DNA of 64,000 nucleotides. Origin: Hormoscilla sp. GM7CHS1pb (GTDB lineage Bacteria > Cyanobacteriota > Cyanobacteriia > Cyanobacteriales > Desertifilaceae). Below the pieces are notes generated by a model, which was given only the letters and a program-made list of their open reading frames with translations, did not search any database and was not told where the DNA came from. The DNA is taken from positions 124,001 through 188,000 of the forward strand of contig JACONN010000003.1 of NCBI GenBank assembly GCA_014323675.1, written 5' to 3'. Shown piece by piece: positions 28,394-39,091 of the stretch. The position numbers were made by a program, and so were the translations under genes. Positions within the stretch are counted from its first letter, which is position 1, and every line of letters starts with the position of its first letter.

Positions 28394-29259
28394 AAATTTG
28401 CCTACTGGACAGCCCAGAGGGTAAGCGTGATTGATGATGGGTTCAAACCCAAATTGGTGAGTCAAGGAGTACTCGAGAGCAAAGTTGTCACTATTGCTAA
28501 TTGGGTGGATGTCAATTTTATCCGACCTTGGCCCCAGGATCTTGAGAACGAATTCCGCCGGGACAATCAACTGGATGGGAAATTTGTAGTGCTCTACGCT
28601 GGCAACATTGCCCTCACCCAAGGTTTGGAAACGGCGATTAAGGCCGCAGCTAAACTCCAGCAGATCCGGGAAATTGCTTTTGTAATCGTGGGAGAAAAGT
28701 CGGCCCTAGAGACATTGCAGTCCTTTTGCTCTACCCACAAAGCTGACAACGTTCTGCTGCTACCGTTTCAACCGCGAGAAAAGTTGCCAGAAATGCTGGG
28801 GGCAGCTGATGTGGGGTTAGTATTGCAAAAGGAGCGGGTGACAGATTTTAACTTGCCGTCCAAAATACCGGTACTCCTGGCCAGTGGTCGGGCAATTGTG
28901 GGATCGGTGCCAGCACAGGGTACGGCGGCAAAAGCAATCAAGAACAGTGGCGGCGGCGTTGTCGTGGCACCAGAAGACCCCCAAGCCCTAGCGGACCAAA
29001 TAGAGAAACTATACCACGATCGCGATCTCGTTAACAGGCTGGGGGAGCAAGGCAGAAACTATGCTATGGCCCACTACTCCTTCGAGCAAGCGTTGACTCA
29101 GTATGAGGCGGTGTTTGCCGCGCTGACGGAAAAAAAGCCGAATTCATTGCTAGATCGGATAAGTGAAGGTCGATGATCGAAGTTTTATGATAAAATAAAT
29201 AAATCCCTAACCAGACCAACCGGTTGCTGCTGTGTCCCCAAAAACGCGGTAGTAAGAAA

Positions 29260-29631
29260 ATGGAATCAAGATCAGAAGATAGCTTAAAACTAGCGAAGAC
29301 AATAGCTGCGGCAGCTGACGATCGCAAAGCAGCAGACATTGTCATCCTCGGCGTGTCAGAAGTGTCCTATCTGGCGGATTACTTCGTGATCGTCACGGGG
29401 TTCTCGAATGTCCAGGTACGGGCGATCGCCCGAGCGATCGAAGATCGAGTAGTTTTGGATTTCGATCGCTATCCAGTGCGAACGGAAGGAAAAGCAGAAG
29501 GGAGTTGGGTGCTCCAAGACTACGGTGATGCGATCGCTCACATCTTTATGCCCGCAGAACGGGAGTATTATAACCTAGAAGCCTTCTGGGGACATGCGAA
29601 ACGCATAGAATTTGATAGTAGTGCTAATTGA
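29260..29631 (+). CDS. rsfS: Ribosomal silencing factor RsfS
   Basis: RsfS binds ribosomal protein uL14 and blocks subunit joining, lowering translation under starvation. ATG 29260 gives 123 residues with family motifs [60 protein letters not shown] and [14 protein letters not shown]. It is followed at once by a CGLD27 gene and an asparaginase, an order I recall from other cyanobacteria. Confidence 0.93.
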   Translation: MESRSEDSLKLAKTIAAAADDRKAADIVILGVSEVSYLADYFVIVTGFSNVQVRAIARAIEDRVVLDFDRYPVRTEGKAEGSWVLQDYGDAIAHIFMPAEREYYNLEAFWGHAKRIEFDSSAN

Positions 29632-29646
29632 TAGAGGAGGATCTGC

Positions 29647-30170
29647 ATGAGAAAGCCTCCTGTCTCCGTTTGCCCCGTGCCATGGGAACAGCTACAATTA
29701 ATGAGTATAAAAACTTGAGTGACTCTTGTTTTTTTGGCTGGGCAACTCTCGAACTGCCAGGCTATTTGACTAAAATAGCGGTAATTTGGGGTATCAGTTG
29801 GTTGATAACTGGACCAGTGGCAGCAGCAAGCTTTGCACCGGCGAAGGTTCCAGTCCAGTTCCTCCTCTGTGGTGCGGGTGGTGCTAGCTTCTGCTTGAGT
29901 TTGCTACTGCTGAGGCTTTATTTGGGATGGAAATATGTGGGCGATCGCCTCAGTAATGAGACAGTATTCTATGAGGAGTCGGGCTGGTATGACGGTCAAA
30001 CCTGGGCGAAAACTCCAGAAATGTTGGCTCAGGACCGGCTGATATTCACCTACCAAGTCCAACCTATTCTCCGGCGGGTGGTGCGAACATTGGGATTTCT
30101 GACTTTATTGCTCCTAGTTGAGATAATAACTTGGGTTGCTTGGTCACTACGGCAAAGCTTATATAGTTGA
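29647..30170 (+). pseudogene. CGLD27-family membrane protein, frameshift near the N-terminus
   Basis: CGLD27 proteins are conserved in cyanobacteria, algae and plants (photosynthetic lineage, role unclear). ATG 29647, 15 bp after the rsfS stop and behind GAGGAG, reads MRKPPVSVCPVPWEQLQ, the normal family start, but soon stops. The rest, INEYKNLSDSCFFGWATLEL, YLGWKYVGDRLSNETVFYEE, SGWYDGQTWAKTPEMLAQDR and the final membrane helix, is in another frame open from 29628. One indel near 29695 explains this. A start at ATG 29682 (MGTATINEY) would give a protein missing about 15 residues and might still work. Confidence 0.8.
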
Positions 30171-30224
30171 AACATAAAAGTGCCCGCTCGTCGGTAGTCG
30201 GTGGAAATGCAGAGCGTCAAAGTT

Positions 30225-31178
30225 ATGACTAGAGTAAAACGAACTCAAGCAGCAGAACTTGAAGTCAGGTTGCTGCGCGAAGGAATTACAGAATCGACTC
30301 ATCGCGTCCAAGCGGTTGTCTGTGACGACAAGGGGCGCGTGCTTTCCGTAGCCGGTGACAAAGAAACCGCCACCTTCGTCCGTTCATCACTGAAGCCTTT
30401 TCAAGCGCTAGCCGTGACCACCACCGGCACGATGCAACGCTACGACCTCACAGAGCGAGATTTAGCGATCGTTTGTAGCTCTCACAAAGGGACAACAGAG
30501 CAAGCGCGGCAGGCATTTAATATCCTGTGGCGCTCTGATGTGGATGCCACCATACTTCAATGTCCCATCCCATCGGGAAAAGAAAGTCCCCTACAACACA
30601 ATTGCTCTGGCAAACATGCGGGAATGCTGGCTGTCTGTCGGCAACGGGACTGGCCGGTGGAAACTTACTTGCGGCGCTTTCATCCCGTGCAGCAGCTGAT
30701 CTTGAGCAAAGTCGCAGAGCTGCTGCGGATGCCAGCTGATGAGTTTATCGGTGCTCGGGATGATTGTGGTGCCCCTACCTATGTGATGGAACTGGGACAA
30801 ATGTCTAGTTTGTATGGACAGCTGACCTCCGGTGACAATCTGGATATGGAGCGCATTGTCCGGGCGATGATAAATCACCCGACTCTGATAGCTGGAGTTG
30901 GTGAGTTTGACAGCGAACTCATGACGGCGAGTTTAGGAGAACTCGTCAGCAAAGCTGGTGCTGAAGGAGTTCAGTGCATTGGTAGGGTAGGCGAGGGCAT
31001 GGGATTAGCCATTAAAGTGATGGATGGATCCAAACGGGCTAAACATGCTGTGGCGATTCATTTACTGAAGCAGCTAGGTTGGATAACGCCGGCAGTAGCG
31101 GAAAATCTGGCTGAGAAGTTCATGACATTGACTGATTTCAAGCGCTTGGAGGTGATTGGGGAATTATCGATGATCTGA
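30225..31178 (+). CDS. L-asparaginase (asparaginase II family)
   Basis: Hydrolyses L-asparagine to aspartate and ammonia. About 317 residues from ATG 30225; a GTG at 30201 would add eight. Family motifs: LREGITESTHRVQAVVCDDK, FVRSSLKPFQALAVTTTG, LAIVCSSHKGTTEQ, LQHNCSGKHAGMLAVCRQRD, DDCGAPTYVMELGQM and MINHPTLIAGVGEFDSELM, then CIGRVGEGMGLAIKVMDGSK. The family (PF06089, serine beta-lactamase-like) differs from E. coli AnsA/AnsB. Last gene of the rsfS cluster; its stop codon lies within the following palindrome. Confidence 0.9.
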   Translation: MTRVKRTQAAELEVRLLREGITESTHRVQAVVCDDKGRVLSVAGDKETATFVRSSLKPFQALAVTTTGTMQRYDLTERDLAIVCSSHKGTTEQARQAFNILWRSDVDATILQCPIPSGKESPLQHNCSGKHAGMLAVCRQRDWPVETYLRRFHPVQQLILSKVAELLRMPADEFIGARDDCGAPTYVMELGQMSSLYGQLTSGDNLDMERIVRAMINHPTLIAGVGEFDSELMTASLGELVSKAGAEGVQCIGRVGEGMGLAIKVMDGSKRAKHAVAIHLLKQLGWITPAVAENLAEKFMTLTDFKRLEVIGELSMI

Positions 31179-31199
31179 AAAAAAAATTTTTTTCAGATC
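31172..31199 (+). terminator. Terminator overlapping the asparaginase stop codon
   Basis: A perfect palindrome GATCTGAAAAAAA / TTTTTTTCAGATC with 2-nt centre. The TGA of the gene (31176-31178) is in its left arm. The A/T-rich stem gives a U-run in the transcript, compatible with intrinsic termination in either direction. Confidence 0.55.
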
Positions 31200-31330
31200 T
31201 CAGAATCTCTCAAACTCTGTCAGGGAGAGGCTTTCCAGAGGATCGGAGCGTAGTATGAAGAAATTTTTCACAAAATTTGTTCAAATTGGGTTGCCAGATC
31301 TGTTTTTTTTAGTTATAGTAGATTTATCGA

Positions 31331-31651
<321 letters not shown>

Positions 31652-31665
31652 AATATCAATAAAGG

Positions 31666-31701
31666 CAAAGCCCTGCAATCAGAAATGGTTGCAGGGCTTT
31701 G
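31666..31701 (+). terminator. Hairpin terminator of the tRNA gene
   Basis: CAAAGCCCTGCAA and TTGCAGGGCTTTG form a perfect 13-bp stem with a 10-nt loop, 14 bp after the tRNA. The transcript would end in CUUUG with no longer U-run. Confidence 0.65.
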
Positions 31702-31796
31702 TCGATCTAGTGTCAGTGGTTAGTTGTTAGTTGTCAGTGTTGAGCGTTCACTCAGCCTGGTACGTGCTCACGGGAGCATCTCCAATGCAAGAATTA

Positions 31797-31875
31797 AGAA
31801 ACCAGGTTTTTCCTATACGCAGTGCCGCAAGCTGCGCCGCACGCTGCGCGCCGGAGCGCTAAAAACCTGGTTTCT
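31797..31875. repeat. 79-bp element with perfect 15-bp inverted ends
   Basis: AGAAACCAGGTTTTT at 31797 and its exact complement at 31861-31875 enclose a GC-rich core (CGCAGTGCCGCAAGCTGCGC). The related words AGCGCTAGAAACCGGGTTTCT occur near 55637. The gap 31702-32558 also contains a CTCGTTCCCTGGCTCCGCCT palindrome (32064-32088) and no recognisable gene. Confidence 0.7.
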
Positions 31876-32558
31876 GGGCATATGGCCGCAGCAAAGATGT
31901 AGCCCGTGCTGGTCGTGGCTGTAACTTACTCAACTTGTCTCGTTATATCGTACTTGTAGCGTCTGGTGGGCGGTGGAAGGTGCTGGTGGTGGGCGGTGCC
32001 CACCTACATAGAGCGTATCTGCATAAGTCCTGAACAGGCATGAGTGTAATATTTTCTTATGCCTCGTTCCCTGGCTCCGCCTGGGAACGCAAGGGGTAGA
32101 GTGGAGAAGACAGGAGAACCGAAAATATGGGTTTGGCAGAATTATAAAACAGAATCATTATATTAAAAAGTTGTCAATTGTCGGTTGTCAGTTGGCGGTC
32201 GCTAACAAGGTTATAATTAACAAAATGTCAAGAAACAAAAGAGATTATCATCAAGGTAAATAGGCTCGGTAAACAGGAAATATGTAGAGGATAAATAATT
32301 GATTGACCGGGAACCAATACGGGTAATGTTAGGACAAGAGAATAAGGATTAGAGATTAAAAAATTTCAGATTTAGTTGCGCTCAGGAGTGTGATAATGCT
32401 AGGAGAAAATCAAGCAATAAGTTCAAAGGATCGCTTGCCTAAAACTCAAACAGATACCCAGATGAGATGAACGGGGAGTGAGGAGAACACCGATTGTGCA
32501 TCATAGGGTTGAGGGTATAGATATAAGTAGGTAAAGACAGTACAGGGGAGAGGAAAAA

Positions 32559-33978
32559 ATGGATATTAAATTGAAACGCCCGATTTTAATCGGTGGAGTT
32601 GGTCTATCTCTGGCACTATGGTTATGGGAAAGTATCCAGCAAGAAATGGGTCAGCTGTCAGAGTTGACAATGATGGGCGCGATCGCCCTAACTGGGATCT
32701 GGTGGTTCAAGCAAAAAACTGCTAGTAATCTGCAATTGTCAGGATTGGAACCAGTGGATAGGGAAAAGGTGGAACAGGCGATCTCCCAAATCAACGGGGC
32801 TATTAACCAGTTGTCAGCGGAAAACCAGGATGTCTCGACCTGGCGGAAAAGGGTTGAACAACTGACCAAGCAATTAGATAGAAAGTCAATTCGCCTGGCT
32901 GTCACCGGTGGAAAAAGCGTGGGTAAAACGAGCGCGATCCAAAATTTGGACTCTAACTGGGATCTCCAAGAGACACCCGCCTTATTTGTTGCTGACGATG
33001 GAGAAACGACAGCAGCAGAGGAGATATTGTCGGCCCTCGGATTTAGTGCTGTTTGTGACGGCCGGAGACCTGACTGACTCAGAATTTCAAACTTTGCAGC
33101 AACTAGCAGCACTCCACCAGCGGACTGTACTGGCATTCAACAAGCAAGACCAGTATTTGCCAGCAGAACAACCGGTGATATTGGATCGGCTGCGGCAGCG
33201 GACAGCAGGAATCTTGGAGTCAAAAGATGTGGTGGCGATCGCCGCTAACCCCGATGCCATCAAGGTGCGCAAGCATTCGGAAGATGGTGAGGTAAAGGAA
33301 TGGATGGAAAACCAACAACCGCAGATCGCACCCCTGACAGAAAGGTTAAGTCACATCCTGGAAACGGAAGCTCAACAGTTGGTGTGGGCCACAACGAAGC
33401 GCCAAGCTGATATCCTCAAAGCTGAAGTGAAAGAAGTCCTAAATGGACTGCGACGCGATCGGGCCCTGCCGATTATCGAGCAATATCAGTACATCGCTGC
33501 TGCTGCGGCCTTCGTCAACCCCGTTCCGGCCTTGGATTTACTGGCAACTGGGGCAATTAATGGCCAGTTGGTGATGGATTTGGGAGCAGTTTATCAGCAA
33601 AAATTAGACCTCGATCGGGCCCAGAAAGCTGCTGGCACGATCGGCAGTCTGATGCTGAAACTGGGTTTAGTGGAACTTACCACCCAAACCATTAGTGGCA
33701 TCCTGAAAAGTCATGCCGTCACCTACGTTGCAGGTGGAGTCGCCCAGGGAGTCAGTGCTGCTTATTTGACTCGATTAGCGGGTTTAAGCTTGATTGAATA
33801 TTTCCAAGCTCAGGATCTGAGTGTAGAAGAAGGTTTCAATCTTGACAAGCTGGGAGAAACCCTGAAAAATGTGTTTCAACAAAATAACCGCATGGCATTT
33901 TTACAGGGTTTTGTCAAGCAAGCGGCAGGCCGTCTGGTGCCCGTTGAACCCAAATTAGCAGAGAAAGCTGTTAGTTAG
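32559..33978 (+). pseudogene. Membrane-associated GTPase with DUF697 domain, one frameshift
   Basis: ATG 32559, behind GGGGAGAGG, starts an N-terminal hydrophobic helix (ILIGGVGLSLALWLWES), then a coiled segment, then the G1 loop VTGGKSVGKTS. The frame ends at 33077. From about 33040 the next frame carries on with SDLVLFVTAGDLTDSEFQTL, G4 motif AFNKQDQYLP, and a C-terminal DUF697 region with hydrophobic helices (YIAAAAAFVNPVPALDLLAT, TIGSLMLKLGLVELTTQTIS). Total length about 473 residues after repair. Function unknown; such GTPases are thought to act at membranes. Confidence 0.75.
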
Positions 33979-34048
33979 TTGTTAATTAATGGTTAATGGT
34001 TAATAGTTGACCATTAACCATTAACAATATAATCTATTGACCGGGATT

Positions 34049-34742
34049 ATGCATCGATTACGTATCTACGATATAGACGGCACCATCACCAAACCAGACC
34101 ATGATTTATGGTATTTGACGACTCGTTCTTTGTCTGAAGATATCAGCAGATTTGACCAATATATTAAATCATGGAAGCAGAACTTGAAGGATGGAGCATC
34201 GACCTATGAATCATCTAAGTTGATGATGGAAAAGGGTATTGAATGCATCTCGCATCAAACAACGGGCAAGAGAAATATCTGACGCTCTTATTCAAAACAA
34301 CCAATATTACTCAGGTGCAATAAAGCACATCTCTGCTTCCATAGATGCTGGCTTGGGAATTGTTTTCTCAACAACAAATTATTGCGAAGCAGCAGAAGCT
34401 TTTCTAAACCGATTAGTCGCTCAAGGATTACTCAAAGAGCGTCATCAAGATAAAATTATATGTTCTGGCTCTATCTTCGATTGGGAAAGGCGATCGATCG
34501 CCCATTTCAACATGGGGAAAGGCAAGATTGCTGGCCTTTCTAAAACATTGAGAATTCCAGTTGACGAACTATCTAATTATACAGATTCAGTTTATGGTGA
34601 CGATCCTCAGGGGAATGATTCAGGTATTTTATCTCTTTCAGACAGGGCATTTGTCATAGCTAATCCCCAAAACTCAGAGATACCTCTTCCAGCAAATATG
34701 ATTCGTACTTCATGGGAAGATATCCTCAAAAATTACTTCTGA
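34049..34742 (+). pseudogene. HAD-superfamily phosphatase, one frameshift
   Basis: ATG 34049 gives MHRLRIYDIDGTITKPDHDL with the HAD motif I DIDGT. The frame stops at 34281. From about 34239 the next frame continues IKQRAREISDALIQNNQYYS, motif II region GIVFSTTNYCEAAEAFL, motif III lysine in NMGKGKIAGLSKTL, and motif IV-like YTDSVYGDDPQGNDSGILSL. It resembles the phosphoserine-phosphatase-like subfamily. Restored length is about 230 residues. Confidence 0.72.
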
Positions 34743-34973
34743 CTTCTTGCTTACGCTGGGACTCCGGCTAATACCATCGGCCCTTGCTCTGATTCGGTTG
34801 CTGTTGCCAGCAGCGGAGGTACAGGTAGGGAAGATATCCCCATATTGATTATCGGTGCTGAAAAACTCATCTTATTGATTGGTAATTAGTTATGTTGACA
34901 GAGATCTTTTCCGATTAATTTTAAATGCGCCGCTCTCTTTAATCTTAACACAACTTATTGCTATTTTCCTTCT

Positions 34974-35165
34974 TTATTTCTGAATTGTATCGACGCTTTG
35001 TTGATTTTTCCTAGCTTTTCTCAACTTATTCATCCTACTCCGAGAACGAGGAATTGGCCGTTTTGCGGAAGAGGCAGTAAACATTTGCACTGTTCCCAGG
35101 AATAATACTATTTGTAGCATCCCGATCGCAAGGGTTGATTTGAAATATTCTTGCTCGCTCTTCAT
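34974..35165 (-). CDS. Small protein with one membrane helix and basic tail
   Basis: From ATG 35165: MKSEQEYFKSTLAIGMLQIV, then FLGTVQMFTASSAKRPIPRS and a Lys/Arg-rich C-terminus (63 residues). One helix plus a positively charged cytoplasmic tail is plausible, but no family is recognised. It lies alone between the HAD relic and bicA. Confidence 0.35.
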   Translation of the reverse strand: MKSEQEYFKSTLAIGMLQIVLFLGTVQMFTASSAKRPIPRSRSRMNKLRKARKNQQSVDTIQK

Positions 35166-35352
35166 AGGGTTGACGAAATGGAAACGAATTACTTGGCAGG
35201 TTGGCGGGTTCTCAATTAGATATTCCCGCCAACTTGACAATAACAAAGTATTTCATCTGGTGCAAATACTTAAATTATTAACACTGTTGCCTGCGACCTT
35301 GTCTGGAGATCAAAAGTTATTGGCATTGACTATATCCTGATTGGATGAAGTA

Positions 35353-37035
35353 TCATCGATCCACCCCATTAAGAGTATTATTGGCATCATAGCCATTAAC
35401 CAGGGCAATTGCTTGCTTGAGTGCGTCCTTGCGCTCCATCACCAGGTGTTGCGGAGGTAACATTTGCAAAATGCCAAATTTTTCCAACCGCCGTTTGATT
35501 TTGCCTGCGGCACCGACAATGAAGACGTGACGACCGTTATCGCAAGCTTCTTTGATCGCATTCTCGATCGCCAGAGAAGAAGTGACGCCTAGCAGGGGCA
35601 CGTCGCTGAGATCCAGAATCAGCACCTCGTGGTCTTTCATTGCTGTTTGCTGGCGGGCGATCGCCTTAGAAACCCCAAAGATCATCGGACCGCTGAGGTG
35701 GAACAAGAGCACGCGACCATCAGCTTGATTGAGTAGTTTTTTCTCTTCCGGACTCAAGAGGATTTCATCATCAGCATCAGTAACCGTCTTGACATCCTTA
35801 GATTGCAGATCTGTCAGGCGCTTAATTGTCAACAAATTAGCTACAAAAACCCCAAGCCCTACAGCAGCAATCAAGTCAACAAATACAGTCAGTCCGATCA
35901 CCCCGTACATAATCAAAGCACCCTTAATGGATACTTGATGAGCGCGTTTGAGGAAACTCCAATCGATAATATCAATCCCGACCTTGAGGGCGATGCCAGC
36001 GAGGACTGCTAGGGGAATATTCTGGGTCAAACCCCCTGCCCACAAGACAACAATCAGCAAGATGCTAGCGCGAGTTAGGCCAGATATTGCAGTTTTGCCA
36101 CCGCTTTGGATATTGACCACGGTTCCCATGGTCGCACCAGCTCCGGCAATTCCTCCGAATAGTCCAGAAGCCAGGTTCCCCAGACCTTGACCGATCAATT
36201 CTTTATCCGAGTTATGTTGGGTACGAGTCAAGCTATCAGCGATCACCGAGGTTAGCAAAGCGTCAATGCAACCGAGCATTGCTAGCACGACAGCATCGAC
36301 TAACATCGTCTGCAGTTGCTCTACGGTAAAGAAAGGCATATTCAAGCTGGGCAAACCACTGGGTATCTCCCCAATCCGTCGAATATCAACATCCCCGAAG
36401 AACATCACCGAAACCACGGTCCCCACGATTAATGCCACCAGTTGCGGCGGCACCACTCGCCTCATTTGCTTCGGCGTTAAGAACAGAATGGCTACTGTCA
36501 AGGCTGCCAAACCAGTCTCGATCGGATTCATATTTGCCAATAAGTTGGGGATGTTGCTGATTACCCCGATGACGCCGCCCTTGGGGTTGGCCTGTCCGAG
36601 GAAAGGACCGATCTGCAGAAAGATCATAATCAGTCCAATTCCCGACATGAAACCCGAAATCACGGTGTAGGGCATCAGGGTAATGTACTTACCCAACTTC
36701 AATAAACCGAAGACGATCTGAAATATTCCTGCCAGCATCACCACGGTAAAGGCCATTGCTAAACCGTTTTCTGGGTTAGCGGCAGTCAGAGAGGCGATTA
36801 CTGCCGTCATTACCACGGTCATCGGACCGGTGGGTTCGGAAATCAAGGTCGGGGTGCCGCCGAACAGGGCGGCAAACAATCCTACTAATACGGCTCCGTA
36901 AAGACCGGCTTGTGCTCCAGCGCCCGAGGCGACGCCGAAGGCTAGAGCCATTGGTAGAGCGATAACTGCGGCTGTGACACCTCCGAAGATGTCGCCGCGC
37001 AGATTCCTGAAATGTATCTGATTAAACACTTTCAT
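35353..37035 (-). CDS. bicA: BicA, SulP-family Na+-dependent bicarbonate transporter
   Basis: A low-affinity, high-flux bicarbonate uptake system of the plasma membrane. ATG 37035 (MKVFNQIHFRNLRGDIFGGV) gives 560 residues, as in known BicA proteins. SulP signatures: VTAAVIALPMALAFGVASGA, GGTPTLISEPTGPMTVVMTA, ISGFMSGIGLIMIFLQ, CIDALLTSVIADSLTRTQHN, GLGNLASGLFGGIAGAGATM and LAGIALKVGIDIIDWSFLKR. A STAS domain closes the protein (RVLLFHLSGPMIFGVSKAIA, LDLSDVPLLGVTSSLAIENA). Frame intact; single gene with its own upstream region (37036-37241). Confidence 0.93.
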   Translation of the reverse strand: MKVFNQIHFRNLRGDIFGGVTAAVIALPMALAFGVASGAGAQAGLYGAVLVGLFAALFGGTPTLISEPTGPMTVVMTAVIASLTAANPENGLAMAFTVVMLAGIFQIVFGLLKLGKYITLMPYTVISGFMSGIGLIMIFLQIGPFLGQANPKGGVIGVISNIPNLLANMNPIETGLAALTVAILFLTPKQMRRVVPPQLVALIVGTVVSVMFFGDVDIRRIGEIPSGLPSLNMPFFTVEQLQTMLVDAVVLAMLGCIDALLTSVIADSLTRTQHNSDKELIGQGLGNLASGLFGGIAGAGATMGTVVNIQSGGKTAISGLTRASILLIVVLWAGGLTQNIPLAVLAGIALKVGIDIIDWSFLKRAHQVSIKGALIMYGVIGLTVFVDLIAAVGLGVFVANLLTIKRLTDLQSKDVKTVTDADDEILLSPEEKKLLNQADGRVLLFHLSGPMIFGVSKAIARQQTAMKDHEVLILDLSDVPLLGVTSSLAIENAIKEACDNGRHVFIVGAAGKIKRRLEKFGILQMLPPQHLVMERKDALKQAIALVNGYDANNTLNGVDR

Positions 37036-37241
37036 AACGGTAAGGTAGAGATGCGAGCACTTCAACCTCTGGGGTACGATGTTTCCATGATAGTCCTGTT
37101 AAGTTTTGTTTAGAAACATTAACGCCCTCAATTTTCTTCACAATTTCTTATGGTTATCATTCGCCCAATCAGAGAAAATATGTTAAGGCTGAAGAAAACT
37201 CAGCAGTAAGCCCACTCCAGCTACTAGATATAGGGGGGTCA

Positions 37242-39091
37242 AACCCCGATCCAATATTCATTACCGGAATTTTTGGTTGTTGCTCTCACAACTCACCCGG
37301 GACAGTTAATGCTGCCTTAACCTGGGCAAACACCGTCTGCCAGTCTCCCGGTTTTGCTTGACGAAATAGCCGCATTGTCGGATACCAGGGGCTATCCGAT
37401 CGATCGAGCAACCAGCGCCAGTCAGGAGAAAAAGGTAGCAGCACCCAGACAGGTTTTCCTAAAGCACCTGCTAAATGGGCAACTGATGTATCTACAGATA
37501 TAACTAAGTCTAATTGTGAGATAACGGCAGCAGTATCAGCGAAATCATGCAACAGCTCTCTTAAATCCTGTATAGGTGCCCCATCCAGGATATCTGTATG
37601 TTCCTTTTGCAGACTATAAAGAGAAACCCATGGGATCTGGGACAGTTCCAGAAATAGGGAAACTGGACAAGACCGCTTGCTAGCTGCATGACTTTTAGCA
37701 GCCCACACAATGCCGACTTTTACCTCTCCTTCCGTTCGTAGTAATTCACTGTACTTGACGGCGCCTTCCGCGTGCTCTTGTCCTGAAGGACGCGGCAACG
37801 CTCCAGGCACCGCGGCGTCCTTCTCTTCAGCGTACAAATAGGGTATTCGAGCCGGAATAGTTTCTATAGTCGTACCCAGGATGCGGGGGAGACTCATTAG
37901 GGGGACTTGCAGGTCAAAGGCTGGTAATGGTTCGCCCTTGACTACCACCTCTTGAATCCCAGAGACCGTAGTAAACAAGCGCCTGAGAGCCCGATTGGTT
38001 TCCAAAATTACTTTACCAGCACCCCGCTGGGCTACTAAGGGCGCGTAACGGACGAACTGGATAGCGTCCCCGTATCCCTGTTCTGTATGTAGGAGAATAG
38101 TTTTTCCTGCCAGTGGCGAACCATCCCAAAGAGGTTTTCCCAAGATTTGTTCCGGGGTCGGAGGCTGTGCTTTTAGGCGCCAGCGCCATTCATATTCTAC
38201 AAATCCTTGCTGAAAGTCCTGCAATGATAACAAACACATTCCCAGATTTAAGTGGGTCTCTGCTTGATCTGGCTTTAAGGCAATAGCATGGCGGAAATAG
38301 CTCATCGCCTCTTGTAATTTCAGTTGTTCTTGCAGGGCAACACCCAGGTTGCTGTAGGCATCGGCAAAGTCTGGTTTCAGGGCGATCGCCTTTTGGTAGC
38401 ATGCGATCGCCTCTGCTAAGTTCCCCCATCTTTGATAGCAGTTACCCAACTGATTGTAAAATTTCGCCTTTGGTTTAATGGCAATGGCTTTTTTACAATA
38501 GGCGATCGCCTCTTCTCTGCGGTTTGGCTTTTCCATAATTTTGGCTGCATTATAGTAAGCATCCGCACATTTGGGGTCAATGCTAATGACCTTTTCGTAG
38601 CAGGCGAGCGCCTGTTGGTAATGAGCGCTCGCCTCTTGATAACGCTTTTCCTTCTTCAGCATCGCCGCCAATTTTTCATGGGCCGCGCCATTCCGGATCA
38701 GCAGCTCGATCGCCTCTAATCTTTTTCCCTGTTTTTCCAGGGCCACAACCAGGTTATCATAAGCATCGAAATAATCAGGCTTCACTGCGATCGCCTGTTT
38801 GTAGGCAGCGATCGCCTGTTCTATTTTCCCCTGTTCCCAGAAGCAAGCCCCCAGATTATTATAAGTCTCAGGCCAATCTGGCTTTATGGAGATCACCTGT
38901 TGGAAATAGTTGATCGCCCGATCGTATTCCTGCGTCTGATAAGCAATAATTCCCAGCATCCGCATAGCCTCGACTAATTCTGGCTGCTGGGAAAGCATCG
39001 CCAAATAAACAGCCCTCGCTTTATCCAGACGTCCGGCTTTGTAATGACTCAAAGCCTCTCTTAATCGATCATTATCTGCTTGCTGTACCAT
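37242..39091 (-). repeat. Left arm of an 1850-bp inverted duplication
   Basis: The segment is repeated inverted at 41817-43666, same length. Identity is apparently complete from about codon 84 of the TPR-glycosyltransferase to about 40 bp past its stop, while the first 80 codons differ at about ten residues. Immediately outside, the sequences are unrelated. Confidence 0.9.
37286..39091 (-). CDS. TPR-repeat glycosyltransferase-like protein, copy 1
   Basis: 601 residues. Starts MVQQADNDRLREALSHYKAG behind an excellent RBS (TAGGAGGTAAA). About eight TPR units occupy residues 1-300 (YNNLGACFWEQGKIEQAIAA, YSNLGVALQEQLKLQEAMSY). The C-terminal half is a GT9/GT41-like Rossmann domain: LLHTEQGYGDAIQFVRYAPL, VKVGIVWAAKSHAASKRSCP, and DLVISVDTSVAHLAGALGKP. 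Such proteins in cyanobacteria often sit beside large repeat proteins and may glycosylate them (inference). An in-frame GC-rich insert (GALPRPSGQEHAEGAVK) is present in both copies. Confidence 0.88.
   Translation of the reverse strand: MVQQADNDRLREALSHYKAGRLDKARAVYLAMLSQQPELVEAMRMLGIIAYQTQEYDRAINYFQQVISIKPDWPETYNNLGACFWEQGKIEQAIAAYKQAIAVKPDYFDAYDNLVVALEKQGKRLEAIELLIRNGAAHEKLAAMLKKEKRYQEASAHYQQALACYEKVISIDPKCADAYYNAAKIMEKPNRREEAIAYCKKAIAIKPKAKFYNQLGNCYQRWGNLAEAIACYQKAIALKPDFADAYSNLGVALQEQLKLQEAMSYFRHAIALKPDQAETHLNLGMCLLSLQDFQQGFVEYEWRWRLKAQPPTPEQILGKPLWDGSPLAGKTILLHTEQGYGDAIQFVRYAPLVAQRGAGKVILETNRALRRLFTTVSGIQEVVVKGEPLPAFDLQVPLMSLPRILGTTIETIPARIPYLYAEEKDAAVPGALPRPSGQEHAEGAVKYSELLRTEGEVKVGIVWAAKSHAASKRSCPVSLFLELSQIPWVSLYSLQKEHTDILDGAPIQDLRELLHDFADTAAVISQLDLVISVDTSVAHLAGALGKPVWVLLPFSPDWRWLLDRSDSPWYPTMRLFRQAKPGDWQTVFAQVKAALTVPGEL

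Larger units (their letters stand above)
27020..29176 (+). pseudogene. WcaI-like glycosyltransferase (GT4), broken by frameshift and IS1
   Basis: Start MRILIYSYNYHPEPIGIAPL and VVTGMPNYPQRRIYDEYQGK are typical of WcaI-type exopolysaccharide glycosyltransferases. A frameshift near 27312 moves AFKGWRPDVIFSTSPPLP to the next frame, which runs through VVLNVQDIVSEAGSRVG to KFA, where an IS1 element is inserted (27522-28393). After it the GT4 domain resumes: RVSVIDDGFKPKL, VVLYAGNIALTQGLETAIKA, LLLPFQPREKLPEML, ADVGLVLQKERVTDFNLPSK and GGGVVVAPEDPQALADQI. Removing the IS and one indel would restore about 425 residues. A role in polysaccharide synthesis is inferred from the family. Confidence 0.9.
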
